Assembly (NCBI GenBank): GCA_008921705.1 | Contig: VFFE01009205.1 | Coordinates: 3,371,737-3,435,736 of the forward strand | Source: Burhinus oedicnemus | Lineage: Eukaryota; Chordata; Aves; Charadriiformes; Burhinidae | Length of the DNA: 64,000 nt | Direction: 5' to 3' | Shown: piece by piece, positions 53,815-64,000 of the stretch | How the letters are laid out: every line of letters starts with the position of its first letter | Position numbering within the stretch: the stretch's first letter is position 1 | The notes under the pieces: model-generated | What the model saw: the letters and a program-made list of their open reading frames with translations, nothing else | Databases searched by the model: none | Told to the model about the DNA's origin: nothing | Translations under genes and position numbers: made by a program

Positions 53815-53818
<4 letters not shown>

Positions 53819-53845
<27 letters not shown>

Positions 53846-53862
53846 TCTTTTTTTCTTTTTTT
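53819..53862. repeat. Long T-rich tract (T28 then T/C)
   Basis: Twenty-eight Ts are followed by two T runs broken by single Cs. An A12 run sits 25 bases upstream. On the minus strand this is a long poly-A tract, and no element body is recognised beside it. Confidence 0.9.
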
Positions 53863-53989
53863 CCCCTAAAAATCTTCCTGGGTCAATCAAAGCATCCAAA
53901 GATTTATTTAGATAATTTGCAAACAGTCCTGTTTCAATTTCAACCTTCTGTGCTTGTTTATTTGCTATAACTGAAATATCTGAATAAAA

Positions 53990-54059
53990 AAAGTTGCTGA
54001 AACATTAGAAATAAAGATTCGTTTCAAACATGTAAAAAATCAGATGTTTCAGCAACTTT
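53990..54059. repeat. Perfect 16-bp inverted repeat with 38-nt spacer (stem-loop)
   Basis: The left arm AAAGTTGCTGAAACAT (53990-54005) is exactly complementary to ATGTTTCAGCAACTTT (54044-54059), separated by 38 bases. The flanks beyond the arms are A/T-rich and pair only partly. The size fits a short MITE, a miRNA-like precursor or a structured intronic RNA element. I see no target-site duplication and cannot tell these apart. Confidence 0.75.
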
Positions 54060-54385
54060 GAATAAAATGTGAGATTCTTGGAAATTAAGCTTTATCACAG
54101 AGTCTGTCTACTTTGACAAATTGTATTGTCTGGGACATAAAATTTACAGTAGAATTCCGAATCAGCTTTGGGTTGTCCCACTATCTCTACTGCTATTATT
54201 TAAGCAAGATTACTGGTTTCAGTAGGAAATTTGGTTAAGTCCAGATTTCAGGATATGGAGCAGTATTGCAGGTATTGTAGAACCTCACAAGAAATACATA
54301 CAGATTTTTTCCTGTAAATTTTTCCCTTCCACAAAAACCCTGGGAAAGGTTCAAAATACACAAATGCATGTATTTCAGCTGTTAC

Positions 54386-54416
<31 letters not shown>

Positions 54417-57265
54417 TGCACTTGAATTTCCACAGCATACCAGCATTCTATCATGGAAGTTTTCAACATGCCTGTATCGGACATACAGCATTTAGTGAAC
54501 TCATTAAATCAGTTTACTGCATTATGCAGGGGAGAACAGGAAAGAGAAAATTTAAATCAGGGACATCAGGACAATTTGTATTTATTAAGGAGACTATCCT
54601 ACGGTCTTAAAGAAGATGAATAAAAGGAAATTTTACGCTCCCATAACAGATTTCCAGCAAGTGAAATCCATGGTGCCTAATTTATTTACCTTTGAAGGAC
54701 AAACACAGACATTGCCAGGATATGGATCTGTTGTGCCAGGGCATTTCAGTGGTTGAAACCTGATGCTTCTTTCTATGTACCAGCCTTTAGTGTTCCTTCT
54801 CCGAGGCCTTGTTTCTGCTGCTAAAAAGGTGTATTTCTATACTTCAGGATAATTAATTTTGGCTGAAATTAAGAAACGGACTCCTACCCACAGGTTAGGC
54901 AACAGAACACCTTTTCAATGGGGAAAAATGGGGCAATCCTCTCTTCCCCTGCTGTCCCCCAAACAAACAATCAAAAACCCCGGAGGGCTGTTGGGTTATT
55001 TTATTTCAATGGATCTTGGTGAGTTTATAAATGTGCTTATATGGCATGACTGTCTGTAATCACAGCGGATAACCTTGACAACCCAGAGGATTATTCCAGC
55101 CCTTTGCCTCCTTTTTTCTAATGCACACGAGACATCTAGAGATACGTTTTTAAACACAGGGCAAGCTAGACAGAGTCACCCCCCTGGCTGCTGCTGACCT
55201 TGTGTAGCCAACCCTCTAGTAAAGCTGAAGCTCTTTGTCTGCACTGTGCTCTTACCTTGAGCTGGCTCATACAACTTAGTACCCTGAATTTTAAAAATAT
55301 GCTTTCGCAGGAGTGAAGTCCAGTGTATTCCACCTGTCAACACTCAGATTTACACCCAGATAATACAATGACTAGCAACAGAGTACAGTGTGCTGTAGTA
55401 ACTACCCACCACATACACACAGTCTGAAAAGCAGAGTCCTAGTCCTGTATCTGTTTAGAGACCCATTGAGTCTAATTCAACACATGGAGCAACAGCACAG
55501 CCCACCCCTGCAAAAGGGACACTGGGTGTCCATCCTGCTTTCACCAAACACAGCAAAGAAGACCAGGCAAAAATCAAATATTACACATTGCAGTAATCCT
55601 GTCACATGACAACTACTGTTTTACACACCGAACTGTACAAAACTCACACTGACACAAATCCATAGCTTATAGCTATTAGGATGGTTACCATCTACAAGAA
55701 GTGTCCTTCTTTCCAGTTTTATATAATGTATGTGAGATCCACAAAACATCAAGGGAAATCTTAACCAGGAGTGCAGAAAAACTTACTCTCAACAGGTTGA
55801 AACTAACAACAAACAAAAAAAGGAGTACATCAAAGTGTAGTATTTAGTTCTGCTTGTATGTGTAAAGCACTAAGTCTTCCCTTGAGGATACAGAGTTGTG
55901 ATGTTTGCTCCTGCACTGTGCTGCTTCCATTAAACCCATAGAAAGAGTTCAGGCCTCATGGTAACTTTGCAACTGCTGATCCAGTAAGCTGCTTAAAAGA
56001 CTCTTGATCTCTCAAAGCAAATTTTTTGCTTCCAGTTTCAAGTTACATTCCCTATTTCAAATGACTGAAAAAAGGAAGAATCAAGGGAAGAGAAAAATGA
56101 AAAAAATGAAGTAAAATTAAAATGAGGCATGCAGGATCTACACAGAAATAAACCAGCAAGAATTCAAGAGCACTCTATTCAGATTTCAGTCCTTCCTGTT
56201 TAAGGTAATATGTGGGCAGCAAAATGAGGTTAATCTTCCCCCTTTCTCCTGTAAGTAAATGTAGAAAGGAGACTAGCTGGATCTGCTACACAAAAATGAG
56301 TTTCAGTTGCATCCACAGGACTGACTGCTGTTCTGCAGTCCCATCACACTTTCAGGAAGAGATCAAAGAAAACCCATGAGGTTCATCACCCTGGCTCCCT
56401 TCCAAATCTTCTTTAGCCCCAAAGAAGAGATAATGCGCTCTAAAGTTGGTTTAGATTTTCCATCAACTCTCTAGGAAGACTGTCCAAACCAAGAGGGTAC
56501 TCTATGGAGAAGCTGGTGAGCTATCAGCAGCCAAAGCTGGGTCAGCATCCTAGCACCTCTAGGGCTACAAATATATCCTGGTTTCATTCTGTTTCAGAAA
56601 ATAATTCAAGAAGTTCACCAGAAAGATATCGAAGATTTTTTTCCTCTTTTCATGTTAAGTTTCCAATGAATTTCCCACAGATGGAGAAAAATCTCATCTT
56701 GTGCCTTGAATCTCCACTTTGTTTGTAGAACTGTTTGTTCTGTAGACTATGTCATGAACAACACACTCTCCAAGCTAAATGCAAAGTAAATTTATTATTG
56801 GCTGTTATTTCTAGTAAGCATCTGGTAAAAAAAAAAAAAATTAAAAAAATTAAAAAATAAAAAACTCTTAAGAGTATCACTAAGACACTAGAAATGCATA
56901 TCTAAACAAGTAGAACAGTCCTCAGTTGGCTATGCTGTATTTCTACCTGCAAATCAGGACAGCTTGACTAATAGAGTACATGTGTCCTCTCAAATTCAAG
57001 TATTTCTTTCTATCCCAGGTGAGCAATGAATGAACTGCTGTATAACAATGATGCCCTGAAAGGCCGTCTAGTAATTTTATTTATGTAATTTGCATTTCAC
57101 TTTAGTAATTTTCAATGAGACAGAGTTGAAACAGGTCCAGTTACTATTGCCAACTGTCTCATTCCTGCATATTATGTGACTAACAGCACTGCCTCCTAAT
57201 AATCAAATTTTCTTTGTCATTCATGTAGTTAGACTTCACAAAAATTGCACAAGTTGTATGACCAA

Positions 57266-57675
57266 CCCCTCCTATGAAGACAGGCTGAGAGAGTCGGGGC
57301 TGTTCAGGCTGCAGAAGAGAAGGCTCTAAGATCTTATAGCCCCTTCCAGTACCTAAAGGGGCCTACAGGAAAGATGGGGAGGGACTCTTTATCAGGGAGT
57401 GTAGTGATAGGATGAGGGGTAATGGTTTTAAACTGGAAGAGGGAAGATTTAGATTAGATATGAGGAAGAAATTCTTTACTGTGAGGGTGGTGAGACAGTG
57501 GAACAGGCTGCCCAGAGAGGTTGTGGAGGCCCCATCCCTGGAAGCGTTCAAGGCCAGGTTGGACTGGGCTTTGAGTAACCTGGTCTAGTGGGAGGTGTCC
57601 TTGCCCATGGCAAGAGGGTTGGAACTAGATGATCTTTAAGGTCCCTTCCAACCTAAATCATTCTATGATTCTATG
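57266..57675 (+). mobile_element. CR1 LINE, 5'-truncated 3' end
   Basis: The segment begins CCTATGAAGACAGGCTGAGAGAGT, the sense of the C-terminal end of CR1 ORF2. It runs through recognisable CR1 blocks: GAGGAAGAAATTCTTTACTGTGAGGGTGGTGAGAC (split here by small differences), GGCTGCCCAGAGAGG, and GGTCCCTTCCAACCTAAATC. It ends with two copies of ATTCTATG at 57660-57675, the hallmark 3' tail of avian/reptilian CR1. It is about 410 bp, severely 5'-truncated, and has in-frame stops in the coding part, so it is dead. CR1 is a non-LTR retrotransposon. Its presence is the main evidence that the host is a bird or other reptile. Confidence 0.97.
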
Positions 57676-57908
57676 GACAGGGATGACACATAAAAGCCCC
57701 AGGCTTGTTGAAACAAATTTATCCTTTTCACACATTCAGTCCCAAAATGAGGCACTGTGTTTATGTAAGTGTGCAAAGAATTTGGCTCATTTTCACTTTA
57801 TTTAGGCCATCGGAGACCAGGAGGTTGCAACATTTGGATACTACTGTCATGTTGAAATGATGAGTGTCTAGGGGGAAAAAAAAAGACTATAAATAAAATA
57901 TATAGATG

Positions 57909-57966
57909 ATTGAAGTCAATGGGAACTGCACATATGCATCCAAGGACATTATTTGGCCCATAAAAT
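57909..57966 (+). repeat. Ancient amniote interspersed repeat, copy 2 of the 'GGACATTATTTGG' type
   Basis: TTGAAGTCAATGGGAACTGC is followed by ATGCATCCAAGGACATTATTTGGCCCATAA. It matches the 3' half of the copy at 868-975 over about 50 bases with few changes, and it keeps the GAAGTCAATGGGA motif lost in that copy. Confidence 0.65.
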
Positions 57967-58138
57967 GGAAAACCAGCATCAGCTATAACCACAACAGAAA
58001 TGGATATAATTTGTCAGGTCCAAATGCAAGAATGCAAATGGAAATGAGAGAGCCAGAACACTAAAACCTCAAAGAGGATCTGCAAAAGACATCAAAACAT
58101 TTACAGAAATTACAGAGAAACATCCTTGAAGATAAATC

Positions 58139-58496
58139 GGAAGGCCGCTATAAGGTCTCCCTGCAGCCTTCTCGTCTCCAGGCTGAGCAACCTCAACTCT
58201 CTCAGCTTGTCTTCATGGGAGAGGTGCTCTAACCCTCTGATTATCTTTCTGGCCCTCCTCTGGACTCACTCCAACAGGTCCATGCCCTTCTTATGCTGGG
58301 GGCTCCAGAGTTGGATGCAGTACTCCAGGTGGTGTCTCAAGAGAGCGGAGTAGAGGAGCAGAGTCACCTCCCTTGACCCGCTGGCCGCATTGCTGGGGAT
58401 GCACCCCAGGATGCGGTTGGCTTTCCGGGCTGCAAGCACACATCGCCAGCTTATGTTGAGCTTCTCATCAACCAACACCTCCAAGTCCCTCTCCTC
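58139..58496 (-). mobile_element. CR1 LINE ORF2 C-terminal fragment, antisense, 3' end missing
   Basis: Read on the minus strand, the sequence encodes ERDLEVLVDEKLN, then KANRILGCIPSNAASGSREV, then LYSALLRHHLEYCIQLWSPQ. These are typical of the region after the reverse transcriptase domain in CR1 ORF2. A TGA replaces the usual Arg codon (CGG or CGA, a CpG site) after DLLE. The reading then continues [22 protein letters not shown] in the same frame, so the element is a decayed pseudogene. The fragment stops at GGAAGGCC (58139) and lacks the 3' UTR and ATTCTATG tail. It overlaps the first ~80 bp of the neighbouring sense CR1 in element coordinates, so the two are probably separate insertions. 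Confidence 0.95.
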
Positions 58497-58621
58497 AAAA
58501 TAACTGGGTATAAGCCTGTTAATATAATTAACTCCTCCAGTGCAGGAAAGGTAAAATAGAGTACAATAGAGTACAGAAGTTGGGATGTGAAACAAAGAGA
58601 TTAATGACAAGTAGTAGGCTT

Positions 58622-58682
58622 CTGTTTAAAACAAAACAAACAAAAAAACCCCAACCACACCACAAAAAAAACCCCAACAACC
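58622..58682. repeat. A/C-rich simple sequence
   Basis: The tract mixes AAAAC, AAAC and ACCCC units without a fixed period. It lies just outside the 5' end (minus strand) of the antisense CR1 fragment. Confidence 0.7.
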
Positions 58683-61077
58683 ATATTCTCATTAATGGTA
58701 ACCTTCTACTGTCACCTCCATAACCAGCACATGCCCGTACCAGGCACAATTTCATACTTCTCCAGACACTAAAGCCAATCATATTTATGCTGTGCACAAA
58801 TCCAGCAGATTACCATGCCAGCTAGTTTAACTAGTGATGTCCCCTTGACTGTACCAGCCATGTGCTTTTATGCAAAATATGACTTATAAAGCATGCAGTG
58901 CATGGAATGAATCAAAAATTGAGCAAATCTGCTCTCTCATTAATAGTTTTCAAATTTCTGTGTGAGGCAAAGCATAAGCACAGTCCTTTGGCAGTCAGAC
59001 AATATACCACTGAACTTTATGCAGCCGGGGTGTAACTATGTAAACTATACTGCAGGCAAAGCTTCATTTTTCTCCTTCAAATTGGGACTTTAGAGCAAGG
59101 CTTGTTCCTGGATTACACTTTTGAAAGCAGTGGTTAGTAGGAACAGACTTAGAGCTGTCTTGCCGTCAGAGCTTGATGAGCTTCTGTTGGAGATGAGGAT
59201 GCTCCTGCAAGAAAGAGGCAGAACTAGTCTCTTCTGGGAAACGGAGGTGTAGGGAGTGACCACCTCTACAGCTCATGTTACCAAGTGCCTTTCCAACACT
59301 AGACTCTCAAGACAAATACTATGTTACTTTAGTAATGTCTAGTAGTTATCCTTTTACCTTCGGATCTTAAAATATCCCTGGATACAGGATGGCTGTCTCT
59401 GTCTACCAAGAACTCTGTCAGTCTGTCAAAGACTATCATATGACTCTCAGCTCTGATGCACGCAATATTTTTACTTCAACCTGTCTTTCAAGAAGGTATT
59501 CTAGCAGGTATCAAGGCTCTCCTCTTTCTTGTGTAAGGGACTCAGATCTGGAAAGAAAGAAATTTGGTGGGATTTATATTCCCTTCCTGTTTTTCTGAAG
59601 CTTTTGGTATTTTGCCTTTATCCTTCATGTCTGATGATTTGAATATCACTGTTCTGACAGACACATTATTTCCTTTCTCAGTAAGGTTTCTATTACTCTT
59701 TCTACTTAGAACTGATCATCATTCTTATTTAAATGCAACATTTCAAGTAACAAGTTGTCTAAAAAGACAACCAAGACTCCTTTTCCCACATTTTCTTGTC
59801 ACTTGGTAGCCTGTAATACTCAAGGGCTTCTCTTCCAAAACCTCTTTGAGTTACAGCTCCTCATTCACTTCTGGAAGGCTCAGGGTTGGATTAAGCTTCT
59901 TATATTGCTTCCTGTTACAATCTTAAAAGGACTCTTTTTTGTCTTACATTACTTGTTTTCCATTCTTCGTATTCTTATTTGTCATTTGCATTTCAGTAGC
60001 ACTTGAAGGTCCCAATGAAACTGTAGACAACGGTTTGCATACTACAGCACTGGAATAGAAGGACTTTGCCCCAGGAGTTAAAAATTGAAAGAAACAAATA
60101 AAGCATCATTATCTTTGTGGGAAGGATGAACAACATGTAAAATATAGAAACAAGACTTGTCCAAGCTTACAAGGAAGTCTCTGAAAGATATGGAAAGTGA
60201 GGCCAGATCTCCTAAAACTGAAAGGCTACCTATCTCCTCTTTCTGATATGCTATTTTCCAGAGCAGTTGTGCCCATCTGGTCTATTTAATTATGTGGTGA
60301 CAACATATAGGCAGCTGTCATTTGCCTTTGCAGTCTCCAAAACCTGTTTTTCCAATTGCCAAAGATGGAATTGCAGTAGACCAAAAGCACTCAATCTAGA
60401 AAAATGAATGAATGGAGTTAATGGGAATGTATGATCCCCATTTCCATACAGCAGCACCCCGAGGTAATGAGTGGACAAAAATGACCATCTAAGAAATTTG
60501 ATATTAAATATTAAACCAAGAAAACACATGCTCTAAAGCACAGAACATCACTTCTAAGCAAAGATGAGATACTATTTTTCACAAAAATACATTTATTGCT
60601 GCACATCTTATATTTTTAAAAAATCTCCAAGAACCCCAGCCTGGAGCATATAATGGTTTATGCAACAAATACTTGTGAAATGCCTACTTAAAAAGTTAAA
60701 CCCCCTGGAGGGCTTGTGAATCTTTTAGTTGTAATGTACCCCTGGAGGATTTTATTTTGTATCCGACTAGCCTGAAGTTAAAGAGTACTTTTTGAACATG
60801 TTTGCTTTACTTGAAGCTAAAATCTGGGTTACTTGGGGGAGGGCAATGGAGAGTCTAATAAATCTTACAATATACTTCTTGGCAAGAAAACTACTTACTG
60901 GTGTCATGAAGAAACAACTTTACTGCTCTCTAAAGAAAAATTGGTTTCAGAAGTTACTATTGTATTCAAGACACATGGAAGCTGCATTAAATCAAGTTGT
61001 GAAATGTACTGGGGTTATACATGTTTTTTTAAATAAAGTTAAATCCTGAAACAGATACTGACATACATAACAACAAC

Positions 61078-61102
61078 AAAAAAAAAAAAAAAAAAAAAAA
61101 AA
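61078..61102. repeat. Poly-A run (25 bases)
   Basis: The run follows CAACAACA and lies about 40 bases before the second N gap. It may be why the assembly broke there. Confidence 0.9.
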
Positions 61103-61142
61103 GAAAGTTTCTGAGGCTTCCATAAATTTTGAAGGGAGGAAG

Positions 61143-61162
61143 NNNNNNNNNNNNNNNNNNNN
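61143..61162. other. Assembly gap, 20 N
   Basis: Twenty Ns sit between GAAGGGAGGAAG and GCGGAAGGAGAAAACC, purine-rich on both sides and 40 bases after a poly-A run. True gap length is unknown. Confidence 0.98.
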
Positions 61163-63699
61163 GCGGAAGGAGAAAACCCTCAAACCCCCAATGCCTGCCT
61201 TCCAGTTTGTTGCATAGTTTCACATGCAGTGAAGAGTGCTGAAGAGTTTGCACAAGCTTTCCAAAACATCTCGCTTCCAATGCATCTGAGCTGTAAACTC
61301 CCCAACTGGCTACTGTAGAATGAAATTAAGCAAGTGGCATATTTTTAAAGCTTCTAAATCCGAAGTAAAGTTTATCAGGAACTTCAATGTAATTGTCTCA
61401 ACTCTGCAAATTGGAATGAATATTTAATGCTACCAGCACAAAAGGCCTACTTCTTTTGATAAAGACACTGATTTATCTCAAAGCATCCTGGGAGGGTGAG
61501 GCTGAAATATTGCAAAAGAAGCTGGCTTGGATCTAGGTTTCAAAAATGACAAAAAAATTATCAACTCTCAGTTCTTAACTGCCTTACATTAGTCTTCAAA
61601 GGGGGATTAAAAACATCACTAAGTAAAGCAAGAAAATACCAGACATACTGGATTTCAAACACGGTCCAATTTTATCTCCTAATTATTTGAAATGCAAGCT
61701 GCCAAGTGCACCAGCCATTATGACAACAAAAATCTGATCCAACTTTGCAACAACAACAAAAAAATGTTTATCAGAGAGGTCTAAACGACAGACTTATTTT
61801 ATAAACTTGGAAGCAATTCCAGAGCTAGTGCTATACATCTCAAAGCAAAAGATAAACCCTCACTCACATTTTTATATAACAACAATAACAAATATAAATG
61901 GATCAACGGTCTTCATGCAAAAAAATTAAAAGCCTTCACAGTCAAAGCCACGGGACTTCAACAATGACTACTTCTTACCAGGGACATTTCCGCTAACATA
62001 AGAGCTAGTAAAACTCTTGGCAGAAGTGTCCTGACTCGTGTGTGAGGAACCAAGCTGGCTCTCAAGGGCTCCGAGCACTTGCTTGGTCCTTACAAGAAAG
62101 AAAACCATTTGCCTGCTTCAGGAAGAGTCTTGCAGGACAAGGGTTTCATCCCCTTCTGAATCATCTCTGGTTTCCAAGAATTTTGCATGGAAACTGAAGC
62201 CAAATGGCATCTGAGAACTAAAGACTGAACACTGAACTGAAGGCTTCAACAGTGCATGTGAGAATGAGACACAGGCTAAGACATTTGAAGAGGCGGGGAA
62301 ATTTCATGTTCTTACCCTCCACTGACTTCCCCCTCCCCCCCAAAAATGCTTCTAGAGGACGAGCTGGCTCAGCAGATCAGAAAGGGAAATAGGGCCTTCA
62401 ATAACAGGCTGCTGTTTCAAATCCAGCCCAATCTTACGGTGACCGAAAGTTATTATCCAATAGGTGGCCAGTGTTAAATGAAATAGTTATTTCACTTCCA
62501 GTTTCTGTTAAGTAGGTATCTGCAACACAACTGGCAGTTTCACCAGACAGGTCAAGCTCCAGTTCTCCAAGCCATGACCGAGGTGTGCTGGCAGGGCAGG
62601 ACAGTGGCTTACACCTGTTTTGTGGCAAAGAACTTCATTTACCAGTGCTGTTAAATATGAACCAGGAGCGAGCGTGTGTTTTTAAAAGAAAGATGAAGAG
62701 GAGAATTCTACATACATGACTTTTTCCTGATTAATTCCAGCAACAGAATATACATATAGCGTGTGTTTACACTATATAAATTATTATTACATCAAATTAA
62801 ACTCCATATATAACTCTTAAATTTTGTTCCAAGCTATAAGCGAGGAGCTGTAGGACTGCTATCTGATACAGCTCTGCTATCATGGCTTATGGAGCAAATG
62901 ACTAAGAGCTAGGAAATTTTACTGGATGAACCTCAGCAAAGCACTTCAGGCTACTTTCTCAACATTAGGACATCTGAGAGTATGGCTACATGGCAGGCAT
63001 TCCGCGGCAATAGCTCGTATCAACACTTTCACTGAGGTAACGAAAGACATAAGCTGCCTCGAATTACCTTGTATTTACCATGGGGTGTAAGGGAATGCAG
63101 AGAGGACTCCGTGGAGCAGCCAGTTACTGGTGTGTCCACAGCCTCGCTTACGCAGAGACCATCTGCCCCAAAACTGCAACCAAACTCCCATATCAGCCTT
63201 CAAGGTACTTGATCCTAAGATATCTCCACCCTAGCCAGGCACGATGAGGTGGGATTTAACTCTTCCAGCACTTTGCCATTCTGTTCTTTGCCTGGTTGCC
63301 AATACATCCTCAGTGCAGACAACCTATTTGAGCTTCCTCTTTCAGTGCACACGAAGGAAAAATCTTGGAAAACCAGGGAACTAGGCGCTGTTTTTTCCAG
63401 CAATATTTAGTCTAACTCAGCCCTCACATAAGTTAACTTTTGCACTGAAAGTAGTACACTGTGTAAACTTTTTTTTTCCCCTTATGTCCTATCCAGTGTC
63501 TTCCCTTAAGACTATTCATAAAAGCTGAAAAAGGGCAGTTATGTTCTCCGATCACTCTACAATAACAAGTGTCTGTGGAGCCACGTGAGTTAGAGCCACT
63601 CTGCTATTTCCAAAGCTGTGTTTCCACCTATGTGTTATTGATGACAACATTACTGATGACCCAGTAACAAACAGAATAAACCCTACATTGTCACAACTG

Positions 63700-63735
63700 T
63701 GACACGATATATATACACACACATATATACATTCA
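63700..63735. repeat. AT/AC microsatellite
   Basis: ACGATATATATACACACACATATATACAT is a short compound dinucleotide repeat. Confidence 0.8.
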
Positions 63736-64000
63736 GGAAAAAGAAGGTAAATTTCAAACAAGTATTTCAATAATAAGTGAGTGTTACAAAATAATATTTT
63801 TCCTCCTAAAGGCATGGATAAAGAACCTTTTGCTAGTCTCTGAATTTGGCTTTCACAGCTACATCATCAAGCAATGTCCTACCCAATAAAAATATTTCTG
63901 TAGAATTTAATAACTACATCTATAGCACCTTGTCTGAGATTCAAAAGCCTTGGAAATTAAAATAAGGCAAGAGCAGAATTTATGACAACACTGTGAAGTA

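Larger units (their letters stand above)
39343..64000 (-). other. NKD1: NKD1 intron, at least 24.7 kb, running off the right edge
   Basis: No exon encoding the conserved start MGKLHSK or the CKRRESPEGDSF motif was recognised here, so upstream exons and promoter are presumed to lie beyond 64000. Contents: an ancient repeat at 40955-41070; two 20-N gaps at 45125-45144 and 61143-61162; a CA microsatellite at 45728-45748; a T-rich tract at 53819-53862; a perfect 16-bp inverted repeat at 53990-54059; two CR1 fragments in opposite orientation at 57266-57675 and 58139-58496; an ancient repeat copy at 57909-57966; and A/C-rich simple sequence at 58622-58682. The blocks 42080-43250 and 52600-52770 look compositionally complex and may be conserved noncoding DNA. 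The remaining stretches hold nothing I can name. Confidence 0.65.

Noticed and set aside
60010..60049. Minus-strand segment after a fair acceptor (CTTCTATTCCAG) reading AVVCKPLS, recalling AAVCKRRES of NKD proteins.
   Set aside because: It does not continue into ESPEGDSF, which is nearly invariant. No donor gives the phase needed by the next exon.
62930..63080. Possible ancient repeat ('TATGGCTACAT' and following).
   Set aside because: Too little similarity to any repeat I know to support a call.

Overview
The window is vertebrate genomic DNA, most likely from a bird. It is AT-leaning and gene-poor, has no operons or long ORFs, and carries two CR1 LINE fragments. One of these ends in the (ATTCTATG)2 tail typical of avian/reptilian CR1. 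Several degraded copies of old amniote interspersed repeats are also present. Nothing bacterial, plasmid-like or viral is visible.

The only gene I can identify is NKD1 (naked cuticle homolog 1, a Dishevelled-binding antagonist of Wnt signalling), on the minus strand. Three internal coding exons with matching splice sites and phases run right to left: 39237-39342 (106 bp, probable), 19915-19972 (58 bp) and 1031-1137 (107 bp). They encode the segment just before the EF-hand (Dishevelled-binding) region. The 107-bp exon carries VALPPEKTDG and SKKQLKFE, which I know from vertebrate NKD1. The 58-bp exon supplies RDTIGDEHFRLE just before it. The 106-bp exon is a Ser/Cys/Gly-rich, fast-evolving stretch. 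The first exons and promoter (right of 64000) and the EF-hand exon (left of 1) were not found and are presumably outside the window.

Everything else is intron: 1-1030, about 18.8 kb between 1138 and 19914, about 19.3 kb between 19973 and 39236, and at least 24.7 kb from 39343 to the end. These introns hold two opposite CR1 fragments (57266-57675 and 58139-58496), ancient repeat remnants, microsatellites and homopolymers, and two 20-N assembly gaps. There is a compact CpG-rich patch at 23090-23260 and a smaller one near 29560-29665. A perfect 16-bp inverted repeat lies at 53990-54059. Some AT-rich, complex blocks look like candidate conserved enhancers, but I cannot test that without alignments.

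I found no previously undescribed system. The most useful results are the exon assignment and the items listed as candidates. Almost all short ORFs here are chance open frames in intronic DNA.
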